Position numbers and translations under genes: made by a program
Source: an uncultured Paracoccaceae bacterium
GTDB taxonomy: Bacteria; Pseudomonadota; Alphaproteobacteria; Rhodobacterales; Rhodobacteraceae
Length of the DNA: 64,000 bases
Assembly: GCA_947499635.1 (NCBI GenBank)
Contig: CANMPD010000008.1
Coordinates: 1 to 64,000, forward strand
Direction: 5' to 3'
The notes under the pieces: model-generated
The model's database searches: none
What the model was told of the DNA's origin: nothing
What the model saw: only the letters and a program-made list of their open reading frames with translations
In this document: positions 54,310-62,587 of the stretch, one piece after another
How the letters are laid out: each line of letters starts with the position of its first letter
Position numbering within the stretch: the stretch's first letter is position 1

Positions 54310-54978
54310 ATGACATATGAAACCAACAAATGGGTCACGATTTTGGCCGGTACGACGCCGATTGCCGAAGGCAATGTTCGGCAGGTTTGGAATCGCCCTG
54401 AGCACCCCGATCAGCTTCTCAAAACCATTCTGCCCCGCAAGCGGCGCAAATATGAAAACCGAAATGCTGCGCTTAGGGTCATCGACAACCTACGTCTTGG
54501 CCCCTACGCGACATTTAAAGTTGAGTATCAATGCTATCTTCAGACGGCTTATCAATGTGCCAAAGCGCATCGACCCAATCCAATTGCGGAAATTGGTGGG
54601 CTGGTTTTGACCGATCACGGGCTGGCGCAGGTCTGTGAAAAGGTAACGGATTCCTCAGGAGGCTTGGCCAAAACGCTTGGGACACTTCTTGTCGAGGGGG
54701 CCTTGGACAGGCAACGTGTGCAATTGCTAAATGATCTTGCTGACACCCTGTTCAGTCTGAACGTCAACGTCCCTGACCTGCGGTCGTTAAACATTGTTCT
54801 GGACGAGGTTAAAAACCGGTTTGTTGTGATTGATGGCTACGGCGACAAAACCGTCTTTCCTCTGCGTGCATGGTTTAAGTCACTCAATCAAAATCAATTA
54901 AACACTCGATTTGCGCAAATGGCGATCAAAGGTGTCTTGGAATGGGACGCCGAGCAGAAAAAATTCTTGTTAGCCTAG
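54310..54978 (+). CDS. YrbL-family protein kinase-like protein
   Basis: A 222-aa protein resembling the PhoP regulatory-network protein YrbL. The start contains the glycine loop and beta strands of a degenerate kinase fold: TTPIAEGNVRQVWNRPEHPDQLLKTI, then a helix with KYENRNAALRVIDNLR. The RSLNIVLDE stretch with VVIDGYGDK matches the YrbL-type catalytic-loop region with Asn and Asp. Its function is unknown even in E. coli. Chosen start ATG 54310 has CGAGA about 10 nt upstream. The context holds no PhoPQ genes, so the network name should not be transferred. Confidence 0.75.
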   Translation: MTYETNKWVTILAGTTPIAEGNVRQVWNRPEHPDQLLKTILPRKRRKYENRNAALRVIDNLRLGPYATFKVEYQCYLQTAYQCAKAHRPNPIAEIGGLVLTDHGLAQVCEKVTDSSGGLAKTLGTLLVEGALDRQRVQLLNDLADTLFSLNVNVPDLRSLNIVLDEVKNRFVVIDGYGDKTVFPLRAWFKSLNQNQLNTRFAQMAIKGVLEWDAEQKKFLLA

Positions 54979-55031
54979 AACCGCCAACCTCAGGACCATT
55001 GATACACCATACAGGCTGGTAACATGTGACC

Positions 55032-55181
55032 ATGCCAAAGAAGGGAATACTTATTACAATCCGCTGTGAACCAAGGGTGACAGATGCCGCGTGGCATATG
55101 AATGACCACTTGTCAAAGCAATCACCCGTAACGTTACAGCGCCTACAACATTACGGCATTTTAGATTACATCTCGCCCTAA
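55032..55181 (+). CDS. possible small protein, 49 aa
   Basis: An ATG-started frame of 49 codons, MPKKGILITIRCE to GILDYISP, lies in the 298-bp gap between the YrbL-like and four-TM genes. It has no clear ribosome site and no recognised family. Composition is not unlike real proteins. Listed because the gap holds nothing else. Confidence 0.25.
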   Translation: MPKKGILITIRCEPRVTDAAWHMNDHLSKQSPVTLQRLQHYGILDYISP

Positions 55182-55276
55182 TGCATGTGCTTCCCGTAAA
55201 GACTCGCCTATCCTCGTTTCAAGCTTATTGGGCTGCGCATCTCGGCGCAGGGCAAGAAAAGTGAAAGGAACATATA

Positions 55277-55792
55277 ATGTTAAAAGATCATCCAGATCAA
55301 ACAACAAGCCTGATCCCTAAACTCTCCATTGCGACAGTTGGACTGATGTTTATTGCGGGTTTCATGGCAACGAATGCCTTCGATTTATGGGGACAGGTTA
55401 TTAGTCCTTCGCTGGGATTTGCGACCCTCTCACCGCATGGGCTCGCCAAGAGCTTTCTGGGTAAGTTTGGATTGCCGAACAGTAATTACGCAGGCTATTT
55501 TTTCCACTTTTACCTTGTCGGATTGATCGGATACCCAATTGGTTGGCTCTTTGTCTTTGAACCTATCTGGACCCGCGTTACAGGCAATAAATTCAACTGG
55601 TTTGTATCTTCGGCCGTTTATGGCGTCGGATTGTGGGTATTTGCGATTGGTGGGATCACGACAATTGCTGGTCTACCCTTCTTCTTGAATTTCACCGGCA
55701 TCACCTGGGTCGCATTGGTTGGGCATGTTCTTTACGGGATTGTATTGGTTGCACTGCTGCAGATCATAACGCCTAGATCATCCGAGGTGTAA
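55277..55792 (+). CDS. hypothetical four-TM membrane protein
   Basis: A 171-aa protein of unassigned family. Four hydrophobic helices lie at about 15-35, 73-95, 107-130 and 143-165. Between helices 1 and 2 there is a longer loop rich in Gly and Ser. His77 and His150, with several aromatic residues, sit at membrane positions, which recalls heme- or quinone-binding helices but does not prove it. AAAGGAA precedes the start. The gene stands alone. Confidence 0.7.
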   Translation: MLKDHPDQTTSLIPKLSIATVGLMFIAGFMATNAFDLWGQVISPSLGFATLSPHGLAKSFLGKFGLPNSNYAGYFFHFYLVGLIGYPIGWLFVFEPIWTRVTGNKFNWFVSSAVYGVGLWVFAIGGITTIAGLPFFLNFTGITWVALVGHVLYGIVLVALLQIITPRSSEV

Positions 55793-56069
55793 GTCTCGTT
55801 TCAATTTAATCAAAACCACAGATGCGGTCTCCCACCAGAAAATGATGAGGGACCGCCCAACCTGAGCTTTTGTCAGCCTGCAGCGAGTGATCGAGTTCCA
55901 ATTGCGTGTTTCAATCGATCCGACTAATATTCGCATATGGCCTTGCTCGGGCCTCCTCCCTCCATTGGGGCAGTATTCGACATGCAGAGCGATCCACTTT
56001 CGAACCAAACCTGTTCGAGTTCACGCATAAGGAGGGATTGCGGAGACTGCTCGAAAGAGGAGGTTCAAG

Positions 56070-56783
56070 ATGAAACTGTCATCCCCAATTTACAAACTAA
56101 AGCGTCAGGCAAAATTGCTAGCGCGCGACAGCGGCATTAAGCTCCACGCGGCGCTTAACCAGATTGCCGCAAAAGAAGGCTTCAAAGACTGGAGCCACTT
56201 GGCATCCAACTATTCCAAATCAACACCTGCCCAGCACATCATGAGACAGATGAGTTCAGGCGATATGGTGCTTATCGGAGCGCGCCCAGGGCATGGTAAA
56301 ACCCTTCTAGGGCTAGAGCTGATTGCATTGGCGGAACAAATCAATCGCACAGGTTATGTGTTCACCTTAGACTACAATGAAACGGATATTTGGGATCGGT
56401 TTAAAAAACTTGGCTTCGACCCCAAGGAATTCGACCGTCCCGTTGTCGTTGATACCTCGGACAACATCTGCGCAGACCATATTGTTGACTGCCTCAGTAA
56501 GACGCACAGTGATGCGTTGGTCGTTGTCGATTACTTGCAGCTATTGGATCAGAAACGAAGCAATCCGCCGCTTGATAAACAAGTACGGGCACTCAAGAAA
56601 TTTGCCACAGAGCGTGGTGCAATTGTGGTCATGATCTCGCAGATTGACCGCGCCTTTGAGCTATCCTTAAGTGGCTTGCCAAGCATTGATGACATTCGGT
56701 TGCCAAATCCAGTCGACCTGTCGCTTTTTGATAAGAGATGCTTCCTACATAATGGCGAAGTCCAGATAGAGATTGCAGCATAA
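56070..56783 (+). CDS. stand-alone DnaB-like RecA-fold ATPase
   Basis: A 237-aa protein with Walker A ARPGHGKTL at residues 71-80, Walker B ALVVVDYLQLLD at ~149-160, and an ISQIDRAFE motif resembling DnaB helicase motif H3. The DnaB N-terminal primase-binding domain is missing. In its place residues 1-45 hold a short helical motif, KLHAALNQIAAKEGFKDWSHL. This looks like a separate small family of DnaB-C ATPases in Rhodobacterales and other alphaproteobacteria, with no assigned role. The start has GAGGAGG directly before it. It is followed by a convergent histidine phosphatase. Confidence 0.78.
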   Translation: MKLSSPIYKLKRQAKLLARDSGIKLHAALNQIAAKEGFKDWSHLASNYSKSTPAQHIMRQMSSGDMVLIGARPGHGKTLLGLELIALAEQINRTGYVFTLDYNETDIWDRFKKLGFDPKEFDRPVVVDTSDNICADHIVDCLSKTHSDALVVVDYLQLLDQKRSNPPLDKQVRALKKFATERGAIVVMISQIDRAFELSLSGLPSIDDIRLPNPVDLSLFDKRCFLHNGEVQIEIAA

Positions 56784-56859
56784 AGCTGCTGGAACGTACT
56801 TTGCGGACCTTCGTTGAAGGTCCGTATATACGCGTCTTGCGTTACATGAAAACCGAACC

Positions 56860-57450
56860 TCAATCAGCAATCATGTCTTCAAGAGGTCGCCACGAGGATA
56901 CAGGTTTGCTTTGCATATTCTGAAACTCAAAAAAGCAGCCTCCGCCACCCGCACCTTGATCAAAATCACGACTGATCTCCACGCGTGGTAGGTGGCAATA
57001 AAGGAGCGTACCAACCCCTCCATGTCCTACAAACAAAATGTCGCCATCAGGATACAAGCTAAGGCATTCTCGGACTTCGGCAACGATGCGAGCCTGTGCA
57101 GATGTTGCAGTTTCCCACCCTCGTATACGCGTGTCGGGGTATTTAAAGAACTGATCCGCAACTGTTTCAAATTCATCAGGCGGCAAGAAACCGGTCGCGC
57201 TTCGGTCATTCTCGTGCATCTGCTGGCGAATGTCCAAAGGGCACCCAAGCGCCTGCGCAATTGGAGTGGCGGTTTCGACAGCTTTTGTCTCCGCACTACT
57301 GATAATGATTTCAGTGCCGGCAAGCGCATCCGATTGAGAAAGTGCGAGAACGCGTGACCGACCCAAATCATTAAGCGACCATTTATCAACCGCTTTGTGC
57401 GGATCGATCTGGATCTGTGGGTGAGATAGGTAGCGAACTGTTCGAGGCAT
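56860..57450 (-). CDS. histidine phosphatase family protein with altered RHG box
   Basis: A 196-aa protein of the phosphoglycerate-mutase-like superfamily. The opening RHG motif is replaced by RYLSHPQ, which keeps the nucleophilic His but not the Arg/Gly pair. The later catalytic segments are WSLNDLGRSRV, ISSAETKAVETA (Ser-Ser and Glu), and VGHGGVGTLL with the second His. Start taken at ATG 57450 (PRTVRYL); an extension of 17 codons has no ribosome site. Related proteins with T/S-H-P in this place may be a distinct subgroup. Substrate unknown. Confidence 0.78.
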   Translation of the reverse strand: MPRTVRYLSHPQIQIDPHKAVDKWSLNDLGRSRVLALSQSDALAGTEIIISSAETKAVETATPIAQALGCPLDIRQQMHENDRSATGFLPPDEFETVADQFFKYPDTRIRGWETATSAQARIVAEVRECLSLYPDGDILFVGHGGVGTLLYCHLPRVEISRDFDQGAGGGGCFFEFQNMQSKPVSSWRPLEDMIAD

Positions 57451-57504
57451 AGCACTGCATTGCACAAAACCGAACGACAGAAAAGTCCACATACCCCGCA
57501 TTTG

Positions 57505-57862
57505 CGTGCCTTACAGTGCATGAGATTGGCGCAGGCGTATTTGCTCCCTCAGAGAGCCCTGAGGGTGCTGCTGTGTTCTCTTGGCTTTACGTCCTATTCC
57601 TGCGCTGTATCTTACAGGCTTTTCTGTACGGTGCTTGGCAGGTTCCAAGCTGAAAACGGGCGGTACCGCCTGAGGGGGCGGAGATGCACGCAGGCCTCCC
57701 TGCGGGGTCCGTCATAACGTTACTTCGGGCTACCCCTGCACCTTTGGGAGAGGTGGTCTTTGGGGCTCGTCTCCGGTTTGGGTCTTCAGGTGTCGCGACG
57801 GGGATAATGTTAGCCCATCGTGTTTGAGAAATCCCTAGGCCAGCGCGCGCAGATCGGGTGTG
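57505..57862. other. hairpin-dense non-coding interval, candidate structured RNA
   Basis: No coding frame is credible in this interval. It holds at least four strong local inverted repeats: CCCTCAG/CTGAGGG (57546-57565), GCTTGG/CCAAGC (57633-57650), the palindrome GGCGGTACCGCC (57659-57670) and CGCAGG/CCTGCG with a 4-nt loop (57689-57704). A longer-range GGGCTAAC...TAGCCC pairing can be drawn on the minus strand. It lies between the end of the SulP gene and the start of the histidine phosphatase, both on the minus strand. No tmRNA tag, RNase P or SRP landmarks were seen. Confidence 0.4.
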
Positions 57863-59614
57863 TCACGCAACAGGGGGGGTCAGATGCTCTTTGTTCTGAT
57901 CCTCACCCGACAGCGCCGCCCATGCATCATATTGGCACAGATACACATGCCCGTTCAGGTGTTTCATCAAATGAGAGCTGTGCAGACGGTCCATCACAGG
58001 GCCTTTGATTTCCGACAAATGAAAGCCAATCCCCATCTCGCCCAAGCGCAGGTTTATTGCCTCGAGACTTTCGACCGCAGAGTAGTCAACATTGTTCACC
58101 GCTGAACACATCAACACCACATGTTTTACCGCGCCGCCTTGGGTAACACGGCTCTGGATCAGATCTTCGAGGTAGCGGGCATTGGCGAAATACAGGCTCT
58201 CGTCGATGCGAAACATCAGCAGATGCGCAGTGGTGGTCACTTCGTAACGGTGGATATTGCGAAAATGTTGCGTGTCCGGCACCAACCCCACTTCGGCCAC
58301 ATGCGGGCGCGAGGTCCAGTAGAGATGTAGCATCAACGACACTGCCACCCCACAGGCAACGCCAATTTCAACACCAAAGGTCAGGGTCAACAGGATCGTC
58401 GTCGCCACTGCTGTGAAATCGGGCACGGCATAGTCCCATGTTTTCTTGAGGATCGACAGATCCACCAGCCCCAGCACAGCCACAACAATTGTTGCTGCCA
58501 AGGTGGCTTTGGGCAGAAAGAAGATCAACGGGGTCAGGCCCACAGCCGCGATCGCCAGGCCAATGGCCGTAAAGGCCCCAGCCGCGGGGGTTTGTGCGCC
58601 GGCATCGAAATTCACAACTGAGCGGGAGAAGCCGCCCGTGACCGGATAGCCCCCGGTTAGCGCCGCACCAAGGTTGGCCGCGCCAAGGCCGATGAGTTCT
58701 TGGTCAGGATCAATGCGCTGGCGGCGCTTGGCGGCAAGGGTTTGCGCCACGGACATGGATTCAACAAAGCCGATGACCGAGATCAAGATTGCAGGAAACA
58801 CCAGTGCAGACACCAGATCACCAGAGATATCTGGCAAGGTCAGGGGCGGCAGGCTTTGAGGCACCTGACCAACGATTGCGACGCCTGCCCCCTGCAGGTC
58901 ATAAGCCCAAGACAGTAAGGTCGTGGTGAGAACGGCCAGAACCGGCGCGGCTTTGGTCAGGGCTGAGGCCAAAGGTTTCGACAAGCCCAGACGCAACAGC
59001 AGCGGATTTAACCCGCTGCGTGTCCAAAACAAAAACCCGACAACGCTGACACCAATCATCAGCGTCCAAATATGTATGTCCCGCAGGTGCTCACCTAATG
59101 AGATCAACATCTGCGGCAATGTATGCCCCTGTGCAGACACGCCAAGGATATGTTTCAACTGGCTGGCCGCGATCAACACACCCGAGGCAGTGATAAAGCC
59201 TGCGATCACCGGGTGACTGAGGAAGTTCGCCAGAAACCCCAACCGCAACACGCCCAGCAACACCAGAAACCCGCCCGACAAAAACGCCAACGTCAGGGCC
59301 GCCGCCGCATAGCCCGCAGTGCCCTGTTGTGCCACCTGCCCGATGGCCGAAGCCGTCAACAGCGAGATTATCGCCACCGGCCCCACCGCCAAAGTACGAC
59401 TGGTGCCAAACACAGCATACAGCAAGATGGGTACGATTGACGCATAGATGCCTGCTTCGGGCGGCAAACCTGCCAGTAATGCATAGGCCAGTGATTGCGG
59501 GATCAGCATAACAACCACAATCACCGCAGCCAACAGATCTTGGGACAAAATAGCGCGATTATAGCCACGCCCCCAGTCCAGCACGGGCAGATAACGACGT
59601 AAGATAGCGATCAT
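57863..59614 (-). CDS. SulP family anion transporter with STAS domain
   Basis: A 583-aa inner-membrane transporter. The membrane part (~1-425) has the SLC26/SulP signature DLLAAVIVVVMLIPQSLAYALLAGLPPEAGIYAS and a second block GNLGAALTGGYPVTGGFSRS with typical gly-rich helices. The C-terminal STAS domain (~450-560) has LLMFRIDESLYFANARYLED and VLMCSAVNNVDYSAVESLEAI with the conserved Asp/Ser region. The start at ATG 59614 has AGGTCG upstream; the longer frame is judged non-coding. It may import sulfate, bicarbonate or another anion; the substrate is not determined. Confidence 0.92.
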   Translation of the reverse strand: MIAILRRYLPVLDWGRGYNRAILSQDLLAAVIVVVMLIPQSLAYALLAGLPPEAGIYASIVPILLYAVFGTSRTLAVGPVAIISLLTASAIGQVAQQGTAGYAAAALTLAFLSGGFLVLLGVLRLGFLANFLSHPVIAGFITASGVLIAASQLKHILGVSAQGHTLPQMLISLGEHLRDIHIWTLMIGVSVVGFLFWTRSGLNPLLLRLGLSKPLASALTKAAPVLAVLTTTLLSWAYDLQGAGVAIVGQVPQSLPPLTLPDISGDLVSALVFPAILISVIGFVESMSVAQTLAAKRRQRIDPDQELIGLGAANLGAALTGGYPVTGGFSRSVVNFDAGAQTPAAGAFTAIGLAIAAVGLTPLIFFLPKATLAATIVVAVLGLVDLSILKKTWDYAVPDFTAVATTILLTLTFGVEIGVACGVAVSLMLHLYWTSRPHVAEVGLVPDTQHFRNIHRYEVTTTAHLLMFRIDESLYFANARYLEDLIQSRVTQGGAVKHVVLMCSAVNNVDYSAVESLEAINLRLGEMGIGFHLSEIKGPVMDRLHSSHLMKHLNGHVYLCQYDAWAALSGEDQNKEHLTPPVA

Positions 59615-60011
59615 TAAAACGCGACCTGCGTGAACCGCAAAACCCGTTGCTGCAGACCATATAGTGCGGCCAGCCTGTGCTTCGTCATCGTTAAATCCTT
59701 GAAATTTAGCATATTCATTGTGACCCGACGTGGGCAAAATATCAACACAGGATCCTATTCCTGACCCCACCCTATAACAGACACAGGCCCGAATAGATCG
59801 CATAAAACGCGAAAAGGCCAGAGAGGGGTACATCCACTCTGGCCGGCACGTTTTTCAACGCGGATATATGTAAATCCTATGGGGACGCCCCGGGGAGATC
59901 GTGGCGCCCCCCAAGACGATCCCGCAGCCGTCATCTACGGGATCGCCTTCTCCTCATGCGCAGAGTCTGGATACAGGGCTGTTCAGGTCGCCCTCTCTGC
60001 ACAGGAGATTA
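59615..60011. other. 397-bp gap between SulP and EF-hand genes
   Basis: Contains the SulP promoter region and the hairpin at 59816-59844. No gene seen. Confidence 0.5.
59812..59844 (-). terminator. hairpin, probable terminator of the EF-hand gene
   Basis: GGCCAGAG (59816-59823) pairs with CTCTGGCC (59837-59844) around a 13-nt loop. On the minus strand it is followed by TTTTC. It is 170 bp past the EF-hand gene stop. The arms are the same as those of the terminator at 18339-18364. Confidence 0.55.
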
Positions 60012-60248
60012 TTAACCTTGCGGCAGAAGGCCCGTTTCTTGCGCTGCGGTCATTTCCGTATCGTCAACGACGCCATCACCATTGGTGTCCATGGCTCTGA
60101 ATCCGCCCTCGGTGAGGGTCGGATATACCGCCAGAATTTCTGAAAAAGAGGCAACACCGTCGCCATCTGCATCCACATTTGCAACACTTGCAAACGCAGC
60201 CCCTGAGAAAACAAAAAATGCGCTCGTTGTGATCAAAACCTTTTTCAT
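60012..60248 (-). CDS. small secreted EF-hand protein
   Basis: A 78-aa exported protein. A signal peptide covers residues 1-20 (cleavage after AFA). Two canonical 12-residue EF-hand loops follow: D26-A-D-G-D-G...E37 and D54-T-N-G-D-G...E65, each with acidic residues at positions 1, 3, 5 and 12, so both should bind Ca2+. GGAGA precedes the start. Function unknown; calmodulin-like periplasmic proteins of this size occur in Roseobacters. Confidence 0.85.
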   Translation of the reverse strand: MKKVLITTSAFFVFSGAAFASVANVDADGDGVASFSEILAVYPTLTEGGFRAMDTNGDGVVDDTEMTAAQETGLLPQG

Positions 60249-60545
60249 ATCAGGTCTCCTGTGGTCTGTTGTTTAAGTCATCAAGCCATCGAATAATGGC
60301 CTGCTCAACACCATGAACACCCTATTTGCCCCTGTCAGCGCCCAGGTCGCTTTTCCCCTCAAAGTTGCGATCTGCTGCCCATTTCGAGGTTAAGCGCCAG
60401 CGCGAATTGGCCCAAAATGCTGAAGTTACATGCCTCCACGCCGGTCGGCAGGTTTTGGCAAAGAGAGGCCTGCAAAACTGGCGAAAACCCGTCATCCTTT
60501 CAACATAAGGGGACAGGCGTATTTGGGGATGAAACCATGTAAAAA
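60249..60545. other. 297-bp gap upstream of the EF-hand gene
   Basis: No convincing gene seen. It presumably holds the EF-hand gene promoter. A minus-strand frame at 60322-60564 has no recognisable motif and no ribosome site and was set aside. Confidence 0.5.
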
Positions 60546-60572
60546 GGGCGCGGAGATCTCTCACCCGCGCCC
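60541..60572 (-). terminator. terminator of the VOC gene
   Basis: GGGCGCGG (60546-60553) pairs with CCGCGCCC (60565-60572) around an 11-nt loop; on the minus strand it is followed by TTTTT (60545-60541). It is 50 bp past the VOC gene stop. Confidence 0.88.
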
Positions 60573-60622
60573 TGAAATTTGCAAGACAGCTTGGGACACC
60601 AAACTGTCAGCCTGTCTGATCT

Positions 60623-60994
60623 TTAGCCAAAGACGTAGAAACACAGCTTGTTGCCATCGGCGTCGCGCACATATGCGCCGTAGAAAACGTCAGGGACACG
60701 CTGTCCTGGCTCGCCTTCGTCAACAGCACCTAGGCTGATCGCTTTGTCATACATAACTTTGACGTCGTCTTTGGATGCCGCTGGAAAGGCAACCATTACG
60801 CCATTGCCCGGGGTGCATTCATTGCCGTCATGAGGTGTGCAAACGGCCAGCGATGGTTTGGCCAAGTCTGTCCCGATAAAGGCAATACGTCCTCCGTCCA
60901 TCAGAACCTCTGCGCCTTGGGCAGAAAGCAGGTCGACGTAGAATTTCTTTGCACGTTCCATATCTGAAGTGCCGATTGTTGTGTAGCCGATCAT
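60623..60994 (-). CDS. VOC (glyoxalase-like) family protein
   Basis: A 123-aa vicinal-oxygen-chelate fold protein. The first beta-alpha unit, GYTTIGTSDMERAKKFYVDLL, and the last, VFYGAYVRDADGNKLCFYVFG, are typical of this family. There is no full set of glyoxalase I metal ligands, so the activity cannot be assigned. Start at ATG 60994 with AAGGA upstream. The gene stands alone with its own terminator. Confidence 0.85.
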   Translation of the reverse strand: MIGYTTIGTSDMERAKKFYVDLLSAQGAEVLMDGGRIAFIGTDLAKPSLAVCTPHDGNECTPGNGVMVAFPAASKDDVKVMYDKAISLGAVDEGEPGQRVPDVFYGAYVRDADGNKLCFYVFG

Positions 60995-61216
60995 GACAGT
61001 ATCCTTAGTTAGAGAAATTTTTCGCACCATCCGTCAGAGCAGGGTGAAATTCAAGTTCTGAAAATGGCGCGATGTTATACATACGGTAAATGACAATGCG
61101 AGCGCCTCAAGACAAAGCACTTGCTATATCACACTGATCAAAATGCCTGCACCCCAGCCCTGCCTATCGTATCTTAACCGATGTGGCAGGGCTGGAGAGT
61201 GAGACTGCCGTGGTGT

Positions 61217-62587
61217 TTACCGTGTCGGGCTGATGCCTTCGGGTTGGCCCACGATAACAAAATGCAAGGCATCGGGGGCATATAGTTCCGCGGCAACGCG
61301 ATTGGCATCCTCTAGGGTTACAGCCTCAATTTTTGAGTTACGTGTCACCACATAGTCGATCGGCAAATCATTCATCTGCATATTCACAAGGATCGACGCA
61401 ATTTGGCTGTTACCGTTAAAGCGCAACGGATACGCGCCGGTGAGATAGGTTTTAGCATCCGCCAGCTCTTCTTCGCTGACGCCAGTGTCAGCAATGCGCT
61501 GCCATTCGTTTTGCACAACTTCGACCGCCTCGGCCATTTTTTCATTGGCTGACGCAAAGGATCCCACATAGGTGGCAGCCAAATCACGTGGGACCAGATA
61601 GGAATAGGCCCCATAGGTCAGCCCACGCTTTTCGCGCACTTCGGTCATCAGGCGACTTTCAAAGCTGCCGCCGCCCAAGATTTGGTTCAGCACATAGGCC
61701 GTAAAGAAATCTGGATCATGGCGATCAAGTCCAACTTGACCAAACAACGCCGAGGATTGCGGGGTATCAAAGGGAACAATCGTGATACCGCCCTCGATTT
61801 CAGGTGTCACAGGTTCCGGCATCGCTGCGCCTGTCTCCGGCAACTCGCCCAGCAGGTCATCCAGCAGCAATCCCAAAGCATCTGGTGTGATATCGCCTAC
61901 GGCACTGACATAGAGACGATCTTTGGCGAAAACGGCCTCATGCGCTGCAAAAATATCCTGACGTGTCAGGGCTGATACGCTCTCGGGCGTGCCTTTGCCG
62001 TCGGTACCATAGGGATGATCCCCAAAGGTTTCCGCCGCGAATTCTAACCCGGCAATGGTGTCAGGGTTTTTCGCATCCGCGCCAAGCCCAACAAGAACTT
62101 GCGCACGCACACGGTCAAGCGCGTCTTGGTCAAAGCGTGGTTCCATGATGGTCTGGCGCAGCAGTGTCAGCGCTTCTTCGCGGTTTTCGGTCAGCATCTG
62201 CGCTGAAATTGATACGGTGTCTTTGCCTGTATCATAGGAAAACCCTGCCGCCAGCTCTTCGAGGGCGCGACTATAGTCTTGTGCTTGTAACTCCCCTGCC
62301 CCTTCCTCAAGAAGGCCCGACATCAGGTAGATTGCACCGCGCTTGCCCTCGGCGTCCAGCGAAGTGCCGCCGCGAAAGCGCAACTCAAGCGCGGTAAAGG
62401 GGATGGAATGATCTTCGACCAGCCATGCGGTAATGCCACCAGGAGAGGTGACCTCTTGGATATCAATCTCTGCACGTACCGCGGTGGCGGCAAAGGCGGT
62501 TGTTATTGTGATCAAAACAGCGCCGCAGAATTTGGCAAGAACGCTGGACCGCAGAGTTCGGCGAGATGTTAATGTGAGAACAGACAT
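61217..62587 (-). CDS. M16 family peptidase-like protein, inactive type
   Basis: A 456-aa exported protein of the pitrilysin/processing-peptidase fold. A signal peptide lies at about residues 1-39 (ending TAVRA). The HxxEH zinc motif is missing: in its place residues 86-91 read IYLMSG within GKRGAIYLMSGLLEEGAGE. The C-terminal half has the usual RGLTYGAYSYLVP segment that contacts substrate in the second half of the dimer. It overlaps by one base (TAATG) the stop of the active M16 gene, so the two are made together and probably form a heterodimer like mitochondrial alpha/beta processing peptidase. Confidence 0.92.
   Translation of the reverse strand: MSVLTLTSRRTLRSSVLAKFCGAVLITITTAFAATAVRAEIDIQEVTSPGGITAWLVEDHSIPFTALELRFRGGTSLDAEGKRGAIYLMSGLLEEGAGELQAQDYSRALEELAAGFSYDTGKDTVSISAQMLTENREEALTLLRQTIMEPRFDQDALDRVRAQVLVGLGADAKNPDTIAGLEFAAETFGDHPYGTDGKGTPESVSALTRQDIFAAHEAVFAKDRLYVSAVGDITPDALGLLLDDLLGELPETGAAMPEPVTPEIEGGITIVPFDTPQSSALFGQVGLDRHDPDFFTAYVLNQILGGGSFESRLMTEVREKRGLTYGAYSYLVPRDLAATYVGSFASANEKMAEAVEVVQNEWQRIADTGVSEEELADAKTYLTGAYPLRFNGNSQIASILVNMQMNDLPIDYVVTRNSKIEAVTLEDANRVAAELYAPDALHFVIVGQPEGISPTR

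Noticed and set aside
57505-57862. tmRNA, RNase P RNA or SRP RNA in the hairpin-rich interval
   Set aside because: No Ala-Asn-Asp-Asn tag codons, no GAGGAAAGTCC and no GGAAGGAAGCAGC on either strand.
60322-60564. 80-codon minus-strand frame
   Set aside because: No ribosome site or motif, and it runs into the terminator of the VOC gene.
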